DNA of 64,000 nucleotides from Gonatopus flavifemur (GCA_018340375.1 JAFFJZ010000025.1:2619501-2683500); one strand, 5' to 3'; counted from the first letter of the stretch, positions 35,901 to 45,425 are shown. Numbers and translations: made by a program. Notes: generated by a model from the letters alone, not told the origin.

Positions 35901-38900
35901 TGAGGCAGTTTTTTGTTGATACTGAAAAGTTTGGAGAAATGAAGATAGTTAGTTTTGTCACGACACCCCTCAGTTATTAACGGAATAAGTTTATTATTCA
36001 GATAGTGAGTATCTCCAATGATTACAAAAAAAGGACAGAAAAAAGGATTCCTTTGAGCTTGAGAAATTGTTATTTGAGAAGATCCAAATAAATATTTCTA
36101 TTCCTTCTTCTTCTACTTCTCCTTGAAAAAACAATATATAACAATAACAACAACAAGAACCACGAATAAATAATAATGAATGTTTTTTCATACAAACAAA
36201 TGTTTGATTGGACAGGAGAATCAAATAATAAATCGTTTTGTATGAACAAAATATTTATCCTTGTCGAAGCAATAAGTATTCGGACCTATTCAAATGAAAA
36301 TTCCTTAGATTGAAAGAAATAGTTTTTCCGTGCGTGTGTATTCACGAGCTAAATCGATGATTGAAGAGTATACTTATGTATCATTCACTTTGTTGTTGGA
36401 ATTTTGTTCTGAAATTGAGAATTGCACAGTTTTCTCCCAAAAGAAAAATTTATTGTTTCTGGTTCAGGCATCACCCTTTGAAAAGGGCGAAGTTTTGTCG
36501 GGGGAATCCTGTATGTACAGTACAACATAACTCAATTTGAATTCTTGATGACATCCCACTTCTATTCTACTCACATTTTGGAAATTTATTTAGTAATTTC
36601 CAAGAAATTGAATTTAATCTAGTTTTTGAAACTTTTCCTATCTGGAATTACTCATTGCCAGTGTTTTCACGATTTTTTCCAACCAGGAGGCCAATAATCC
36701 TATATTTGAATACGTTCTGTACAATTGATGTTACAATCCAGCACTTAATTTATTGTTATGATTTCATTAAATATGTTATCGAATAGTTTGGATTAAAGAT
36801 TGTTGCTAAAATTCACTGTGTTCATGAAATGTTTAATACAATAAAGTCATCATACATAATTCGTTTGCTTTTTTCTTTATGAATCAGACTGTCTTTCAGT
36901 GGTAAAAAACTCGCCTGTAGATTCTGAGTTCTCAAATGACTTTCTCAATAGCTCACGTAAAGAGCGCAATGTTCTGGTAAAAATGAAGCGTATGAAAACT
37001 ACATTATCAATTTTTGTTATTAGCTGTGAACAATGCACATAATCACAATGTTTCATTCATTCAATAAAACCTTATTTGATCATTTTTTACAATTCATCAA
37101 GATTGGTGTTGACGGATTAAATTTTACAAATGCAAACGACTTATAATGCGAAATTATAATCATACTAACTTTCATTTTGTTGAATTCGCATCCAACGGAG
37201 ATGTGTTTTTTCAGATACACTTGTTGGCTTGAAATCTTTGGTCAAAAATACTTTATATACTTTCTTTGGTGGAGATTCTTCGTCGGCAGACATATTGAAA
37301 TCAAGGTCTTGCAAGTTGGATTTTGGAAATTCAAGATGTGGATGTAATGTGAGATTGATATAATGTATAATTTGATTTAGCACGTATTCAATTATGCAAC
37401 ATCTGTATTATTGAATCTGTGGAGAATGAAAAATATTGAAGTCATTCGTATAGAATCACAGGTAGACACTCATCGGATCGAGAATTCATTGTCCCGAAAA
37501 TCACAACCATGTAGCATACACTGCTTTTCAGTGATTTGAGTTTGGACAAAAAGATCTCAAAATGCTCATATCTCGAAAAGTAAGCCTCCAAAAAATTTGT
37601 TCAAACGGGAAATTACTGCAATTTGGCTGGGGGAAAATATGCCATACAAATCAAAATGATGAATTCCTACCCCCCCCCCCCCCTGTATATTATTGTATAC
37701 ATCGTTCAATATGATTCATCCTTTATTGAAAAGTTGGTGTGAGCATCGAATCGTATCGAAGTCTCATATCTCGATCCTTGCGAGTGTAGCATTTTATTCG
37801 TGTTGTGATTGGTCGGTTTGGATGTAGGTTAGAAACGGACAACTTCTATGTTTTATTCTGTTTCTAAACGAGTGTAACATTTTGTTCGTGGGATGATATG
37901 ATGGGTTAATTTCAATTTTTTGGTTGAAATACGGAAAAATCAAATTCATGCGTATTTTGTAATTTCTGTTTATAGTACCAAAACCATGAGACATGTAACG
38001 TTTACAATTCACAGTTAATCCTCTTGGAGAAGAATACGATTTCCAATTATATTTTTGATTTCAATGAACATGTATGAAGTTCTTTGTGAACTAAGAATTC
38101 TTATGTATGTGAGTAATCTGTTTGAATGACCCACTCTTAATCTACACTGAGAGAAAAAATTTTCGGGAACAATGAAATGATTTAATTGAATAGTCACAAC
38201 AAAATATTTCATTGATTTAGATAAACTTTCATTGACTCAATAAAATATTCATTCAAACAAACATTTAATACGCTATAAAATATTTTCTTAATGGGAACAA
38301 ATATTTGATTGATTCAACAAAACTTTATTTAAATCAATGAAATATTTTGTTACGACTATTCAATTAAATTATTTTATTGTTCCCGGAAATTTTCCCTCTC
38401 AGTGTACTTACACCTGAACATCTCAACTTAGGCAACAAGCTTCAGAGCTTTCTGATATATGTTAATTTCCAAAGATCCCAAGTTTACAAAGAATCCAAAA
38501 AACTATAGGAAAATTCAAAAAGATCTCTGGAGATCTGTTTGAATCTCCGTAAATCTCCTCTTTCCAAAATTCAGATCTGAGATCTACATATATTTCAGAA
38601 GATCCACATAGATCTCAGTAGACCTGATCTTTTTTTCTCGGGTAGATATAAAAAAACTCCAGTACGAAGAAAAATGAGTTCGCTGTTGCAGCGAAATCTA
38701 CTTTTGCTAGATTCCTTTTTCCAAAGCAGCGAATTTTTTGCTGTAGCAGCGCAAACTGTTTGCTCTCTCAGCAAAATTTTTTTGCTATTTTGTATATAAT
38801 ACAGGAAATTTGTTGGAGGAGCAAACATTTTTTGTTGCCACAGCTGAAAAATTGCCGTCGTAGCTAAGAAGATTGCTGTTGTAGCAAATTTTTAGCTAGG

Positions 38901-41900
38901 TCAGTGATGCCAGATTCGGCCGACCGACTCGGTTTACCCTCTCCATCACACCCATCTGTATAGACCTTTCACAGACACAATGAAACCACCGACAAAAGGA
39001 ATTTGATTGTATAATGCGTGATGGAGGAGGTAAACCGAGTCGGTCGGCCGAATCTGGAATCACTGAGCTAGGTTAGCAAAAATATTTGCTATTCTATATA
39101 TAATACCTCGAGTTGTTGCGTCAGCAAATTTTTCCTCCCCGTGAAAGATTGTTGCCTAAGTTGAGATGCACTCACAGAATGGATTTTTTGAAACAAGAAA
39201 ATTTTTCTTGCCGCTGGGACGAAACTCATTTTTTTCTTTGGCCTAGAAAATTTTACTTGAACCAAGAAAAATTCGTTTCGATTTCAGAAGAAATTTTCTT
39301 AATCCAAGTAAAATTTTCTAGGCTAAAAAAAAAATGAGTTTTGTCCCAGCGGTAAAAAAAATTTTCCCATTCCAAGAAATTATTTCTGTGAGTGTGTTCA
39401 GATATCAGTACATATGAACAGATTTGTAGAGATTTTGTCAAAATTCAGATCTGATGGGTCTCATCAATCTTCTTTCCCGGGCGATGAGACCAAAGAGAAG
39501 TTCAAGAACTATCAACTTTGGAAAAACTCTCTGAGAATTCGAAACCTCAGAAAACCTATGAAAATTTTTTCAAGCTCTGCAAAACTGTGGAAATTTTCGG
39601 AAAATTCTGATGTCTAATAGTTCCAGAAAAAAAATGTCTCGTCAGATTCTTGGACGATTCTTGTCCAGCACAATTCCAGATGATCCAGACAAAATACAAA
39701 TAAATATAATTTGAAATTTGGAAAGATGTTTTGTTGTCTGTATGGGAAGTATTGTTGCCATCGACGTGCTACATCTGACAGAATTGATCAATCATATGTT
39801 TTCATGAATAAGAATGACCAATTACGACAAGACACAGAGTGTTAGATGACAGTATGGGGGAAACAGTATAGTCCAGTCAAAATAACTTTTAAATTGTAAT
39901 TTTTGCAATCTGGCTGCAAATTTGAGGAAAGCCGTGTTGGACCATCTGAAAATCACCTTCAACGGGACACGGTGCTAAACTCCTGGGAAGGTGGGTAAAA
40001 GAATCAAAAGGATAAAAAAATGGGGGTTTTCTTGATAACTCGAAAAAGAGGGAGGAAATCGCAAAATGCTTCAAATAAAAGTTGTAGAGAGAAAAATGTC
40101 ACATACAGAACGTTATGTGACATTTTCCTCCATCTTCAATGGGTGGGGTGAGGAGGGCGTTAAAAATTTAAGGGTTCCAATGAAACCTTCAAAAAATCAT
40201 GAAGGAGTCAAAAATGAAGCTTTCAGCAAAATTTTTTCTTGCATTATGTTAGAATTTTCCGTTCTATATTTGCAGTGCCATGAATTTTTTCTGCAATATT
40301 TTCTTTTTGTTTTATACCGATTTGAAATTTTGCCTTCACGATTTACCCGGAAAAAACGGCTTTGTTAATCTTTTCTCCTCCATCCATGGTATCCCTCGTA
40401 AAATTTGAAACAAAAAAGTCTTGTAAAACTTTTCTCGGACTTGAATGAATCGTGGAAGCAACATTCCAAATCGTTCTAAAACAGAAGAAAAATTTTGCAG
40501 AAAGAATTTATGGCTCTGCAAATATGGAATGGAAAATGTCAACAAGATTTGGAGAAAAAATTTTGCTGAAACTTTCATTGTTGATTGTTTTATGATTCTT
40601 TGAAGGTTTCCTTGGAACCCTTAAACTTCTAACTCCTCCCCTGCCCCGCCCATTGAAGATAGAGGAAAACGTCACATAGCATTTTCTCGTAAAATTCTTT
40701 TCTGTACAACTTTTATCCAAAACATTTTCCAATTTCCTCTCTTCTTTTCGAGTTATTGAGAAAACCCCCTTTTTTTAACCCTTTTGATTTTCTTACCCAC
40801 CTTCCCAAAAATTTTGGATAGTAAAAAAGGTTGAGAACTTTGACACCGTGTCCTATTGAAGTTGATTTTCAGATCGTCCAACGCGGCTTTCCTTAAATTT
40901 GCAGCCAGGTTGCCAAAATTACGATTCAAAAGTTATTTTGACAAGACTAAGTATATTCTTGTGAGAAGAAGCCCACCCCTGATGGAAATTACAATTTTGA
41001 GAGTTTTTCAGAAATACCCAGAATATTTTCGGAAATGTTCCGAATTATTCTGAAATTTATGGAGATTCAAAGGGAATGTTTCAATTTTTAGAGGTGCCTC
41101 TGGTGGAAAAATTTTGCATGAAATCATTAAAATTTTCAAAGATTTTCAGTGAACAGTTTCTCGAAGGATATCAGAAGTATACTTATGAATATATTCATAG
41201 TGTTTCAGAGAGTTTCAGTGGTTGTCAGCAAAATTCAGAGTCCTTGAGAGATATTCAGAAACATTATCAGTGGGAAAACGTGCCCGATGAATGGAAGTTT
41301 TTTTCCAGCATTCTCCAAAGATTTTCAGAGTTTTTCAAAGTTCGAAAAAGTTTTCATAAGTTGCCAGAGTTTTCCAAATTCTTTTGGATTTTTCCAAAGT
41401 TTTCCACAGTTTTTCAGTGACGTTTGGAGTTACTCATAGAAATTCAAAGAAATTGTCAGCGATTTTTAAATAAATTTCTTTCACTGGGGTTTCCACAGAT
41501 TTTGATAAATTCTCAAAAAAATAATCCCACCGGAGATACTTTTCTCAATGTGACAAACAGGGACGGGCATTTTTGTACTCCGGCGGTACTTTCAGTGGGG
41601 AATACTTTTTGCTAACCCCACATTTCACTTGAAAAATATATTTCACACAAAAACAGTACTCCCTACCAAAATTACTCTTGAAGCACAAAAAATCAACTCC
41701 TTGGTGACAAACAATGAAAATGAAGGGTGAAACCACAATTGCGCGCGCGACTGTAATGTGTTGGTACTACAAAAAGCACATCTCGTATAAAAAATATTAC
41801 GTATAAAAGAGATTCATAAGAGATTTATTTATTCAAGAGATTTAAGAGACGAAGCTGAAACTAGCATCCAAAAGTTAGGAGCCAATTGTTATCACTTTTG

Positions 41901-44315
41901 GTTAAACTTGATTCAAATATTTTGTTGTGTCAAGAAATGATTAAATGGTTCTCAACTAAGCGATTTTTCCACTTAAATACTTGATTGAATGATTCTATCA
42001 ATAGTTGACTGCCAGCTTTTGACCATAAGTTCCAGTTTTACTCAAGAACTCTAAAAACTTCGTTTACCGAATGCCTTTTGCATGTTTTATTGTTCATGAC
42101 TGTTTTATTGGTTTTATTGTTTCATTACTGGGGCTGATTACTCACCAACTGTTGCTGCTGCGCTGACTTTTGGATAGTAAGTAATCTGTTCGTCAAAATT
42201 TCATTTTTTGATTCTTGTGCCTTAGTCTGAAATATTATTATTTGAATGTTGTTATTTATTATTTGTTCATTATTGTTTGAAATATAATTATACAAAATCG
42301 AGTCATGTTATGTCATTTCATGCCATGAAAAAGGAATTAGAGAAACATAAAATGTTATACCAGTTCACAATATCCCTGTTATCAAAATCTTTCTGAATCT
42401 CTCTGAAAATTTCACGTTTCAGAGAAATTCAGTGTGGTTCAGGAAAATTCAGAGAACTTGTGTACTGAATTTTTCAGAAGGATTCAAAGAAATTTGAAAG
42501 AATTCAGGGAAATTCAGAGGCATAAATTTACTAAAATTTTTTATCTAGGATTCCAGAGGCACTCAGAGGAAGGTGATTTAGGGAAAATTGTGCGTTGAAC
42601 TGTTCAAAAGGATTCAGAAGAATTCAGAGCGGTTTAGAAAAATTCAGAGGAAACTTCAAAATCTAAATGGATAAACTTTCGAAGGATTTAGATAGGTTGC
42701 AAGAGATTTAAAAGAATTCGGAGAGATTCAGAGAAATTTATAGAGAGCTCTAAAATTTGAATAAAAATAGAATTCTGTTTCCGTTATGAAAGCTGACATA
42801 GAAACGTGGCAGATCTTCAAGTACCTTTCAAACACATTTATATGTCCGCCTTAGTAACGGGGACATTTCTGATACTAACTCAAGACTTCAGTGCTCTATG
42901 GGTTCAGAGATCAGAGAAAGCTTTGAAATTTGATTACATTGAATGCGGAGAGATTTAGATAAATCCAGAGACAAATATTTTTGAATAAATTACTGATTTT
43001 GTTCGTAAGCCAGGGACATTAAGAAATATTCATAATAAGTAGTCTCGATTTTCAAGAATTTTCATCATCAATCATGTGAAAAGCAGTTAGATTTCTTGTT
43101 CACATCATATAGGTACTATTACTGATGGTGAAAATTTATTGAGAATCGAGAGTACTTATAGCACGCTTACGAAGTGGTTGACCAGGTGACCGCGGTCAGG
43201 TTTTCCAACGGTTTGATTGGTTGAGAAACTGACCACGGTCACTTGGTCAGCTACTTCGTAAGCGTCCATAGTTGACATTTTACAATGTCCCTGGCTTACG
43301 AAGAAAAATGGTAATTTATTCAAAAATATTTCTTTCAGTGTAAGAATCCAGAGAGATTTAGAGGAAGCTTTGGAATTTAAATACAATCCATTTCGAGGTA
43401 TTTAGAAAAATTCAGAAGGATTTTGAGGAATTCAAAGGAAGCTTTGAAATCTGAATGCGTTAATTTCGAGAGATTTAGATAAATTCAGGGAGATTCCTAA
43501 GAATTCAGAGAGATTCAGATATATCCAAATTCAAGTGTACGAAATTCTGAAGGATTCAGAGAGATGCGGAGAGATTTAGAAGAATTCAGGGAAATTCACT
43601 CACATTCAATGAAAGCTTTGATTTCTTAATAAATGAAATTCTGAGAAAAATCAGAGATATTTAAAAAGATTCCGCAAAATTTTTCAATTTCAATCAGTAA
43701 ATTTCACAGAGATTTAAAGAAAGTTGAGCAGATTCAGGAAGTACCACTATCGGACAAGTCTCTAACTTCCTCTGAAAATCACTCTGAATCTTTCTGAAAA
43801 AATGTCCCAAAATATAGAGGGATTCAAAGAGGATTTTTTACCAGAGATGTCATGTCAATTTTCTCCCATACATTAGATTAGTAGTGATCAATAAACACAT
43901 CAATTGAAAAACTGGAAAAGTACAAAACACACAATTCACCTTCTCAATTAGATCCACCGCTGTTGGTGTAAGAGTATCTTCACTGCTCAATTCTGACGCA
44001 GACTCAATATGTATGGAAGGTCGTATACGAGGTCTCTTGGTCTGTATTAAATGTTGCAATTCCTCAGGTGAATCTGGAACAAAAAGAAATATCAAGTGAG
44101 GCTCCAAAAACTGATAGGATTTTGAAATAAAAAAAGACATTGACTTTGACCTCACCTTCAGCATATATGATTAACGCATCTTTCCACTCGTCTTGCCATG
44201 ACACTTTATAAAATTTGGTGGTACTTATGTGCTCCGGATCAAAATGTCGAATTTTAGATGATTCCACAATATGCCTTGTTCCACAATCCTTTAGTTTTAT
44301 ATAAACGAACGTCAT
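24028..44315 (-). CDS. BEND5-like gene, eight exons, ~525 aa, wrapping a transposase gene
   Basis: Eight minus-strand exons with consistent phases were joined by eye: 44156-44315, 43940-44073, 42146-42226, 28502-28756, 27663-27978, 26871-26956, 26558-26789 and 24028-24341 (TGA). Architecture is an N-terminal module starting MTFVYIKLKDC, a Glu/Thr/Cys-rich linker, a coiled coil (about residues 245-315), a C-terminal BEN domain (about 345-450) and an acidic tail. This order matches vertebrate BEND5, a nuclear transcriptional repressor that binds DNA through BEN. The ATG directly follows an acceptor-like ccag, so a 5' untranslated exon is likely upstream. The 13.4-kb third intron contains a complete Tnp2-like transposase gene on the same strand. 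It may be a host gene or a transposon-encoded DNA-binding protein; the sequence alone does not decide. Confidence 0.8.
24740..25290. mobile_element. Nested MITEs: GC-rich element inside a TTTGGTTG-type repeat
   Basis: A GC-rich core (about 24,855-25,150) has inverted arms (gtgtcccaaattcgcatgc and gcatgcgaatttgggacac) and iterates GGTTCC, CCTGGCTGGTTCCGGGC and similar. It interrupts an AT-rich repeat whose parts (ttggttgggcatac) appear on both sides near 24,818 and 25,237. The base composition contrast with the surroundings is the sharpest in the window. Open frames across it are antisense shadows of the palindrome. Confidence 0.65.
25301..25443. mobile_element. Hairpin MITE, AGAGTAGAAATT arms
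   Basis: The left arm includes ctcgaacggaaagatagg and the right arm the inverse ccatctttctgttcgag. The central part mirrors ctgcctaaagagtgaa. Related fragments lie near 23,560-23,660. Confidence 0.6.
25794..26223. mobile_element. Tc1/mariner-like MITE, CTGGGTGTCCCAGAACTC ends, TA duplication
   Basis: The ends CTGGGTGTCCCAGAACTC and GAGTTCTAGGACACCCAG are inverted copies flanked by TA; arms extend for more than 100 bp with good identity. It lies between exons 7 and 8 of the BEND5-like gene. A decayed relative in the opposite sense, ending in a poly-C run, is at about 37,500-37,690. Confidence 0.75.
27663..28756 (-). CDS. BEND5-like exons 4-5: ENCTET repeats and coiled coil
   Basis: Exon 4 (28502-28756) follows acceptor cgtattacag and ends at the perfect donor AAA|GTAAGT after 85 codons. 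It carries about six copies of a degenerate six-residue E-N-C-x-E-T repeat. Exon 5 (27663-27978) follows ttttttcaag and ends in phase 1 at GAAG|GTTTGT; it encodes a heptad-rich coiled coil (IDRLKSRLKSLQETHKK and onward). The longer open frame upstream of exon 5, with a signal-peptide-like start, is intronic. Confidence 0.75.
28915..29640. repeat. ATTCAGAGA-iterated repeat, copy 2 (both orientations)
   Basis: GATTCAGAGA and GAATTTAGAAGA motifs dominate 28,915-29,330. From about 29,330 to 29,640 the reverse-complement form (TTCTCCAAATTCATCTCAATTC) takes over, making a loose inverted repeat. It lies upstream of exon 4 in the long intron of the BEND5-like gene. Confidence 0.6.
29731..29928. mobile_element. 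CACTG-type MITE, 198 bp, TA duplication
   Basis: Ends CACTGTAAGAAAAATTTGTC and GACAGATTTTTCTAACAGTG are inverted copies, with TA on both sides. The interior mirrors caacaatactatgaagtt and aacttcataatactattgtt. No ORF. Confidence 0.75.
29945..30840. repeat. ATTCAGAGA-iterated repeat, copy 3
   Basis: Dense GATTCAGAGA, GAATTCAGGAG and GAGATTCGGAGG motifs fill the stretch, which ends in tttttacagtgta near 30,835. That CAGTG-TA end resembles the right ends of the CACTG-type MITEs, which suggests the block may itself be part of such an element. Confidence 0.6.
31180..37293 (-). CDS. Tnp2-like (CACTA/EnSpm) transposase, two exons, ~920 aa
   Basis: The large exon (31180-33818) is an intact 878-codon frame. 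I join it in phase 1 to a small first exon (37170-37293, 41 codons starting MSADEESPPKKVYK) through donor GAA|A|GTTAGT and acceptor cttgttacag. Features in order: a long acidic Ser/Asp/Glu-rich N-terminus; a Cx2C-Cx2C zinc ribbon (CVTCHIP ... CHQCKT, about residues 267-293); a segment with NTDGAPVFKSS and FWPIQLIINELPP typical of Transposase_21/Tnp2; GCSWCYIRGKYLCG; and VEYMHGDILGV. Aspartates near 373, 463 and 555 are candidates for catalysis. No stop or frameshift is seen, so this copy may encode a functional enzyme. It sits within a 13.4-kb intron of the BEND5-like gene. Confidence 0.82.
34525..34787. mobile_element. CACTGAGAG MITE copy A (263 bp), in the transposase intron
   Basis: It begins CACTGAGAGAAAAAATTTC and ends in the inverse with CTCAGTG; CA is present on both flanks. 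The interior is rich in iterated AAATATTTCATTGATT-like motifs. About 85% or more of the sequence matches copy B at 38,145. Confidence 0.8.
34788..35990. other. No gene; possible decayed transposon and CACGTG motifs
   Basis: gtaggggagagtagactacg at 34,397 and ctactgtctcaacctg at about 35,329 look like remnants of an element with GGGGAGA-type ends. Between 35,460 and 35,800 short motifs such as tcacgtgatttt and gcaaaagcacgtg recur. I see no coding exon. Confidence 0.35.
36888..36985. other. Short coding-like segment, orientation unresolved
   Basis: On the minus strand, after acceptor-like ttttaccag, a frame reads LRSLRELLRKSFENSESTGE and on to a stop. On the plus strand, after gtctttcag, another open frame ends at donor-like CTG|GTAAAA. 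Only one can be real. The minus-strand version has the orientation of the neighbouring genes, but its phase does not match any exon I placed. Confidence 0.25.
38145..38404. mobile_element. CACTGAGAG MITE copy B (260 bp), TA duplication
   Basis: It has the same ends and interior as copy A, with TA on both flanks. It lies just upstream of the transposase first exon. Confidence 0.82.
38640..39135. repeat. AGCAAATTTTTTGCT-iterated repeat
   Basis: Variants of TAGCAAATTTTTGCT and GTTGCTGTAGCAGCG recur throughout, on both strands. A 164-bp hAT-type MITE (38902-39065) is inserted in it. Confidence 0.65.
38902..39065. mobile_element. hAT-type MITE with perfect 8-bp duplication agctaggt
   Basis: CAGTGATGCCAGATTCGGCC at the left is mirrored by GGCCGAATCTGGAATCACTG at the right. 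The 8-bp sequence agctaggt flanks both sides exactly (38894-38901 and 39066-39073). Terminal form and 8-bp duplication together fit the hAT superfamily. Confidence 0.92.
39169..39394. mobile_element. Hairpin MITE with CACTCACAGAA ends
   Basis: The two halves are inverted copies: ctcatttttttctttggcct on the left, and aaaaaaaatgagttttgtcc within the right half. TG occurs on both flanks. The interior repeats AGAAAATTTT-like motifs. Confidence 0.7.
39868..40952. mobile_element. Inverted-repeat element, ~1.1 kb, arms ~480 bp
   Basis: gtcaaaataacttttaaatt at the left end is mirrored by tcaaaagttattttgacaag at the right. Arms share blocks such as gaccatctgaaaatcacctt, acatttttcc and cttacccaccttccc with roughly 75-80% identity; the turn is near 40,400. 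The ORFs of 65-100 codons within it are mirror shadows. Confidence 0.7.
41000..41420. repeat. TTTCAGAGA-iterated repeat, copy 4
   Basis: Motifs such as tttcagagagtttcagtgg and tttccaaattcttttgg recur every 10-15 bp. Their density produces a 114-codon open frame (41076-41420) of low complexity that I do not accept as a gene. Confidence 0.5.
41558..41710. mobile_element. Decayed CAGGGACGGGCA-type MITE
   Basis: The left end CAGGGACGGGCATTTTTGTA matches the ends of the intact MITE at 55,267-55,412, and the body shares the agtactccc motif. No matching right end is recognisable. Confidence 0.5.
42146..42226 (-). CDS. BEND5-like exon 3, 81 nt, phase 0-0
   Basis: A small exon lies between acceptor aatatttcag and the strong donor GTGAGT. 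It is exactly 27 codons in phase 0 and encodes a Gln-rich segment containing NRLLTIQKSAQQQQL. It is too short to appear as a long ORF, but fits exactly between the phase-0 end of exon 2 and the phase-0 start of exon 4, which makes a chance occurrence unlikely. Confidence 0.65.
42385..43850. repeat. ATTCAGAGA-iterated repeat, copy 5, with a nested hairpin
   Basis: GATTCAGAGAGATTTAG-type motifs fill both sides of a nested inverted-repeat element at 42,974-43,345. The block lies in the intron between exons 2 and 3 of the BEND5-like gene. Confidence 0.6.
42974..43345. mobile_element. Nested palindromes: outer aagccagggacatt arms, inner gcttacgaagt hairpin
   Basis: Outer arms contain ttcgtaagccagggacatt and aatgtccctggcttacgaa, and extend to AAATATTTTTGAATAAATTA on both sides. 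The core (43,162-43,267) is a second hairpin with cgcttacgaagt and a mirrored ggtcaccaggt-like block. The right edge ends in tttcagtgta, like a CACTG-type end. Confidence 0.65.
43940..44315 (-). CDS. BEND5-like exons 1-2: N-terminal module
   Basis: Exon 1 (44156-44315) runs from the ATG to donor GAAG|GTGAGG in phase 1. Exon 2 (43940-44073) follows acceptor ttgttccag and ends in phase 0 at AAG|GTGAAT; together they give 98 codons. The pattern of a hydrophobic start, HFDPEH, then YKVSWQDEWKDALII is like the N-terminus of BEND5, where this module precedes a linker. Basic TKRPRIRP may be a nuclear localisation signal. Confidence 0.75.
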
Positions 44316-44339
44316 CTGGATGTATGTAATAGAGCGTTA

Positions 44340-45425
44340 AATATTCTGAAAAAAAAGAAACTGTGAAACAAAATGTGATACTTAGCGAGCACAAACATTT
44401 TCTATAGATTACCTATATCAAAAGTGTAAAATCCCAGTATGTTGTAAAATTACTATTCTAAACGCAAGAGAAATACATTTCACTTGTGAAGGTGCTATGC
44501 TTAACATTGTCATATCATGCTCAACCTGATATTGAATTCATATCTTCATTCAACATTACAATCTTCTATTCTTTGAAAATGTTAGTAAGTTTCGTTCTTG
44601 AAGGAACAGGTGTGTACTGTATAAAATATTTGGCGGTTTCTAAACCACCATCCAAAAAAAGATTACAAGTACTTCTCACGTATTTCTAGATAACGCAAAA
44701 ACATTCTTGATTACCTGTACCAAAATTAAAGAATCATAGTTTTCAAATCACCACTCTCAGCACAGGAGAAATACACTCACTTGTCAAAGTTCTATGCTCA
44801 ACATTGTAATATCATGCTCAAACTGATATTACAACATTGAGCGTAGAACTCTTACAAGTGAATGTATCTCTCCTGCACTGAGAACGATTATTTGAAAACT
44901 ATGATTCTTTGATTTTGGTACAGGTAATCTATCAAAAATGTTTTGGCCGTATCTAGAATTACGTGAAAAGTACTTCTAATCTTTTCTTTGGAAGGATGTT
45001 TAGACAAAGCCGATAGATTACATGTACCAAAATTAAAGAATCATAGTTTTCAAATCACCACTCTCAGCGCAAGGGGAATACATTCACCTGTAAAAGTTCT
45101 ACGCTCAAAATTGTAATATCAAGCTCAAACTGATATTACAACATTGAGCATAGAACTCTTACAAGTGAATGTATTCCTCCTGCACTGAGAGTGGTTATTT
45201 GAAAACTATGATTCTTTGATTTTGGTACAGGTAATCCATCAAAAATGTTTTGGCCTCATCTAGAAGTACGTGAAAAGTACTTCTAATCTTTTTTTTGGAA
45301 GGACGCTTAGACAATGCCAAATGTTTTATACAGTACACACCTGTTGCTTCAAGACATAACCTTACTGATATTTTCAAAAAACCAGAGGATTGCAATGTTG
45401 GATGACGATATGCATTCAAAACTTT
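44340..45425. repeat. Mirrored repeat array upstream of the BEND5-like gene (centres ~44,826, ~44,975, ~45,123)
   Basis: Segments bounded by attacctgtaccaaaat and by agcgtagaactcttacaagt alternate in orientation. The outer arms carry inverted copies of a coding-like stretch (see Findings). The motif gcgtagaactcttacaagtg resembles gcgtaggactgtgacaatc in the 5.9-7.3 kb array, so the two arrays belong to one loose family. Confidence 0.7.

Noticed and set aside
37671..37684. Poly-C run as a functional element
   Set aside because: It is at the edge of a decayed copy of the 25,794 MITE and is most simply a homopolymer slip or sequencing-prone tract.
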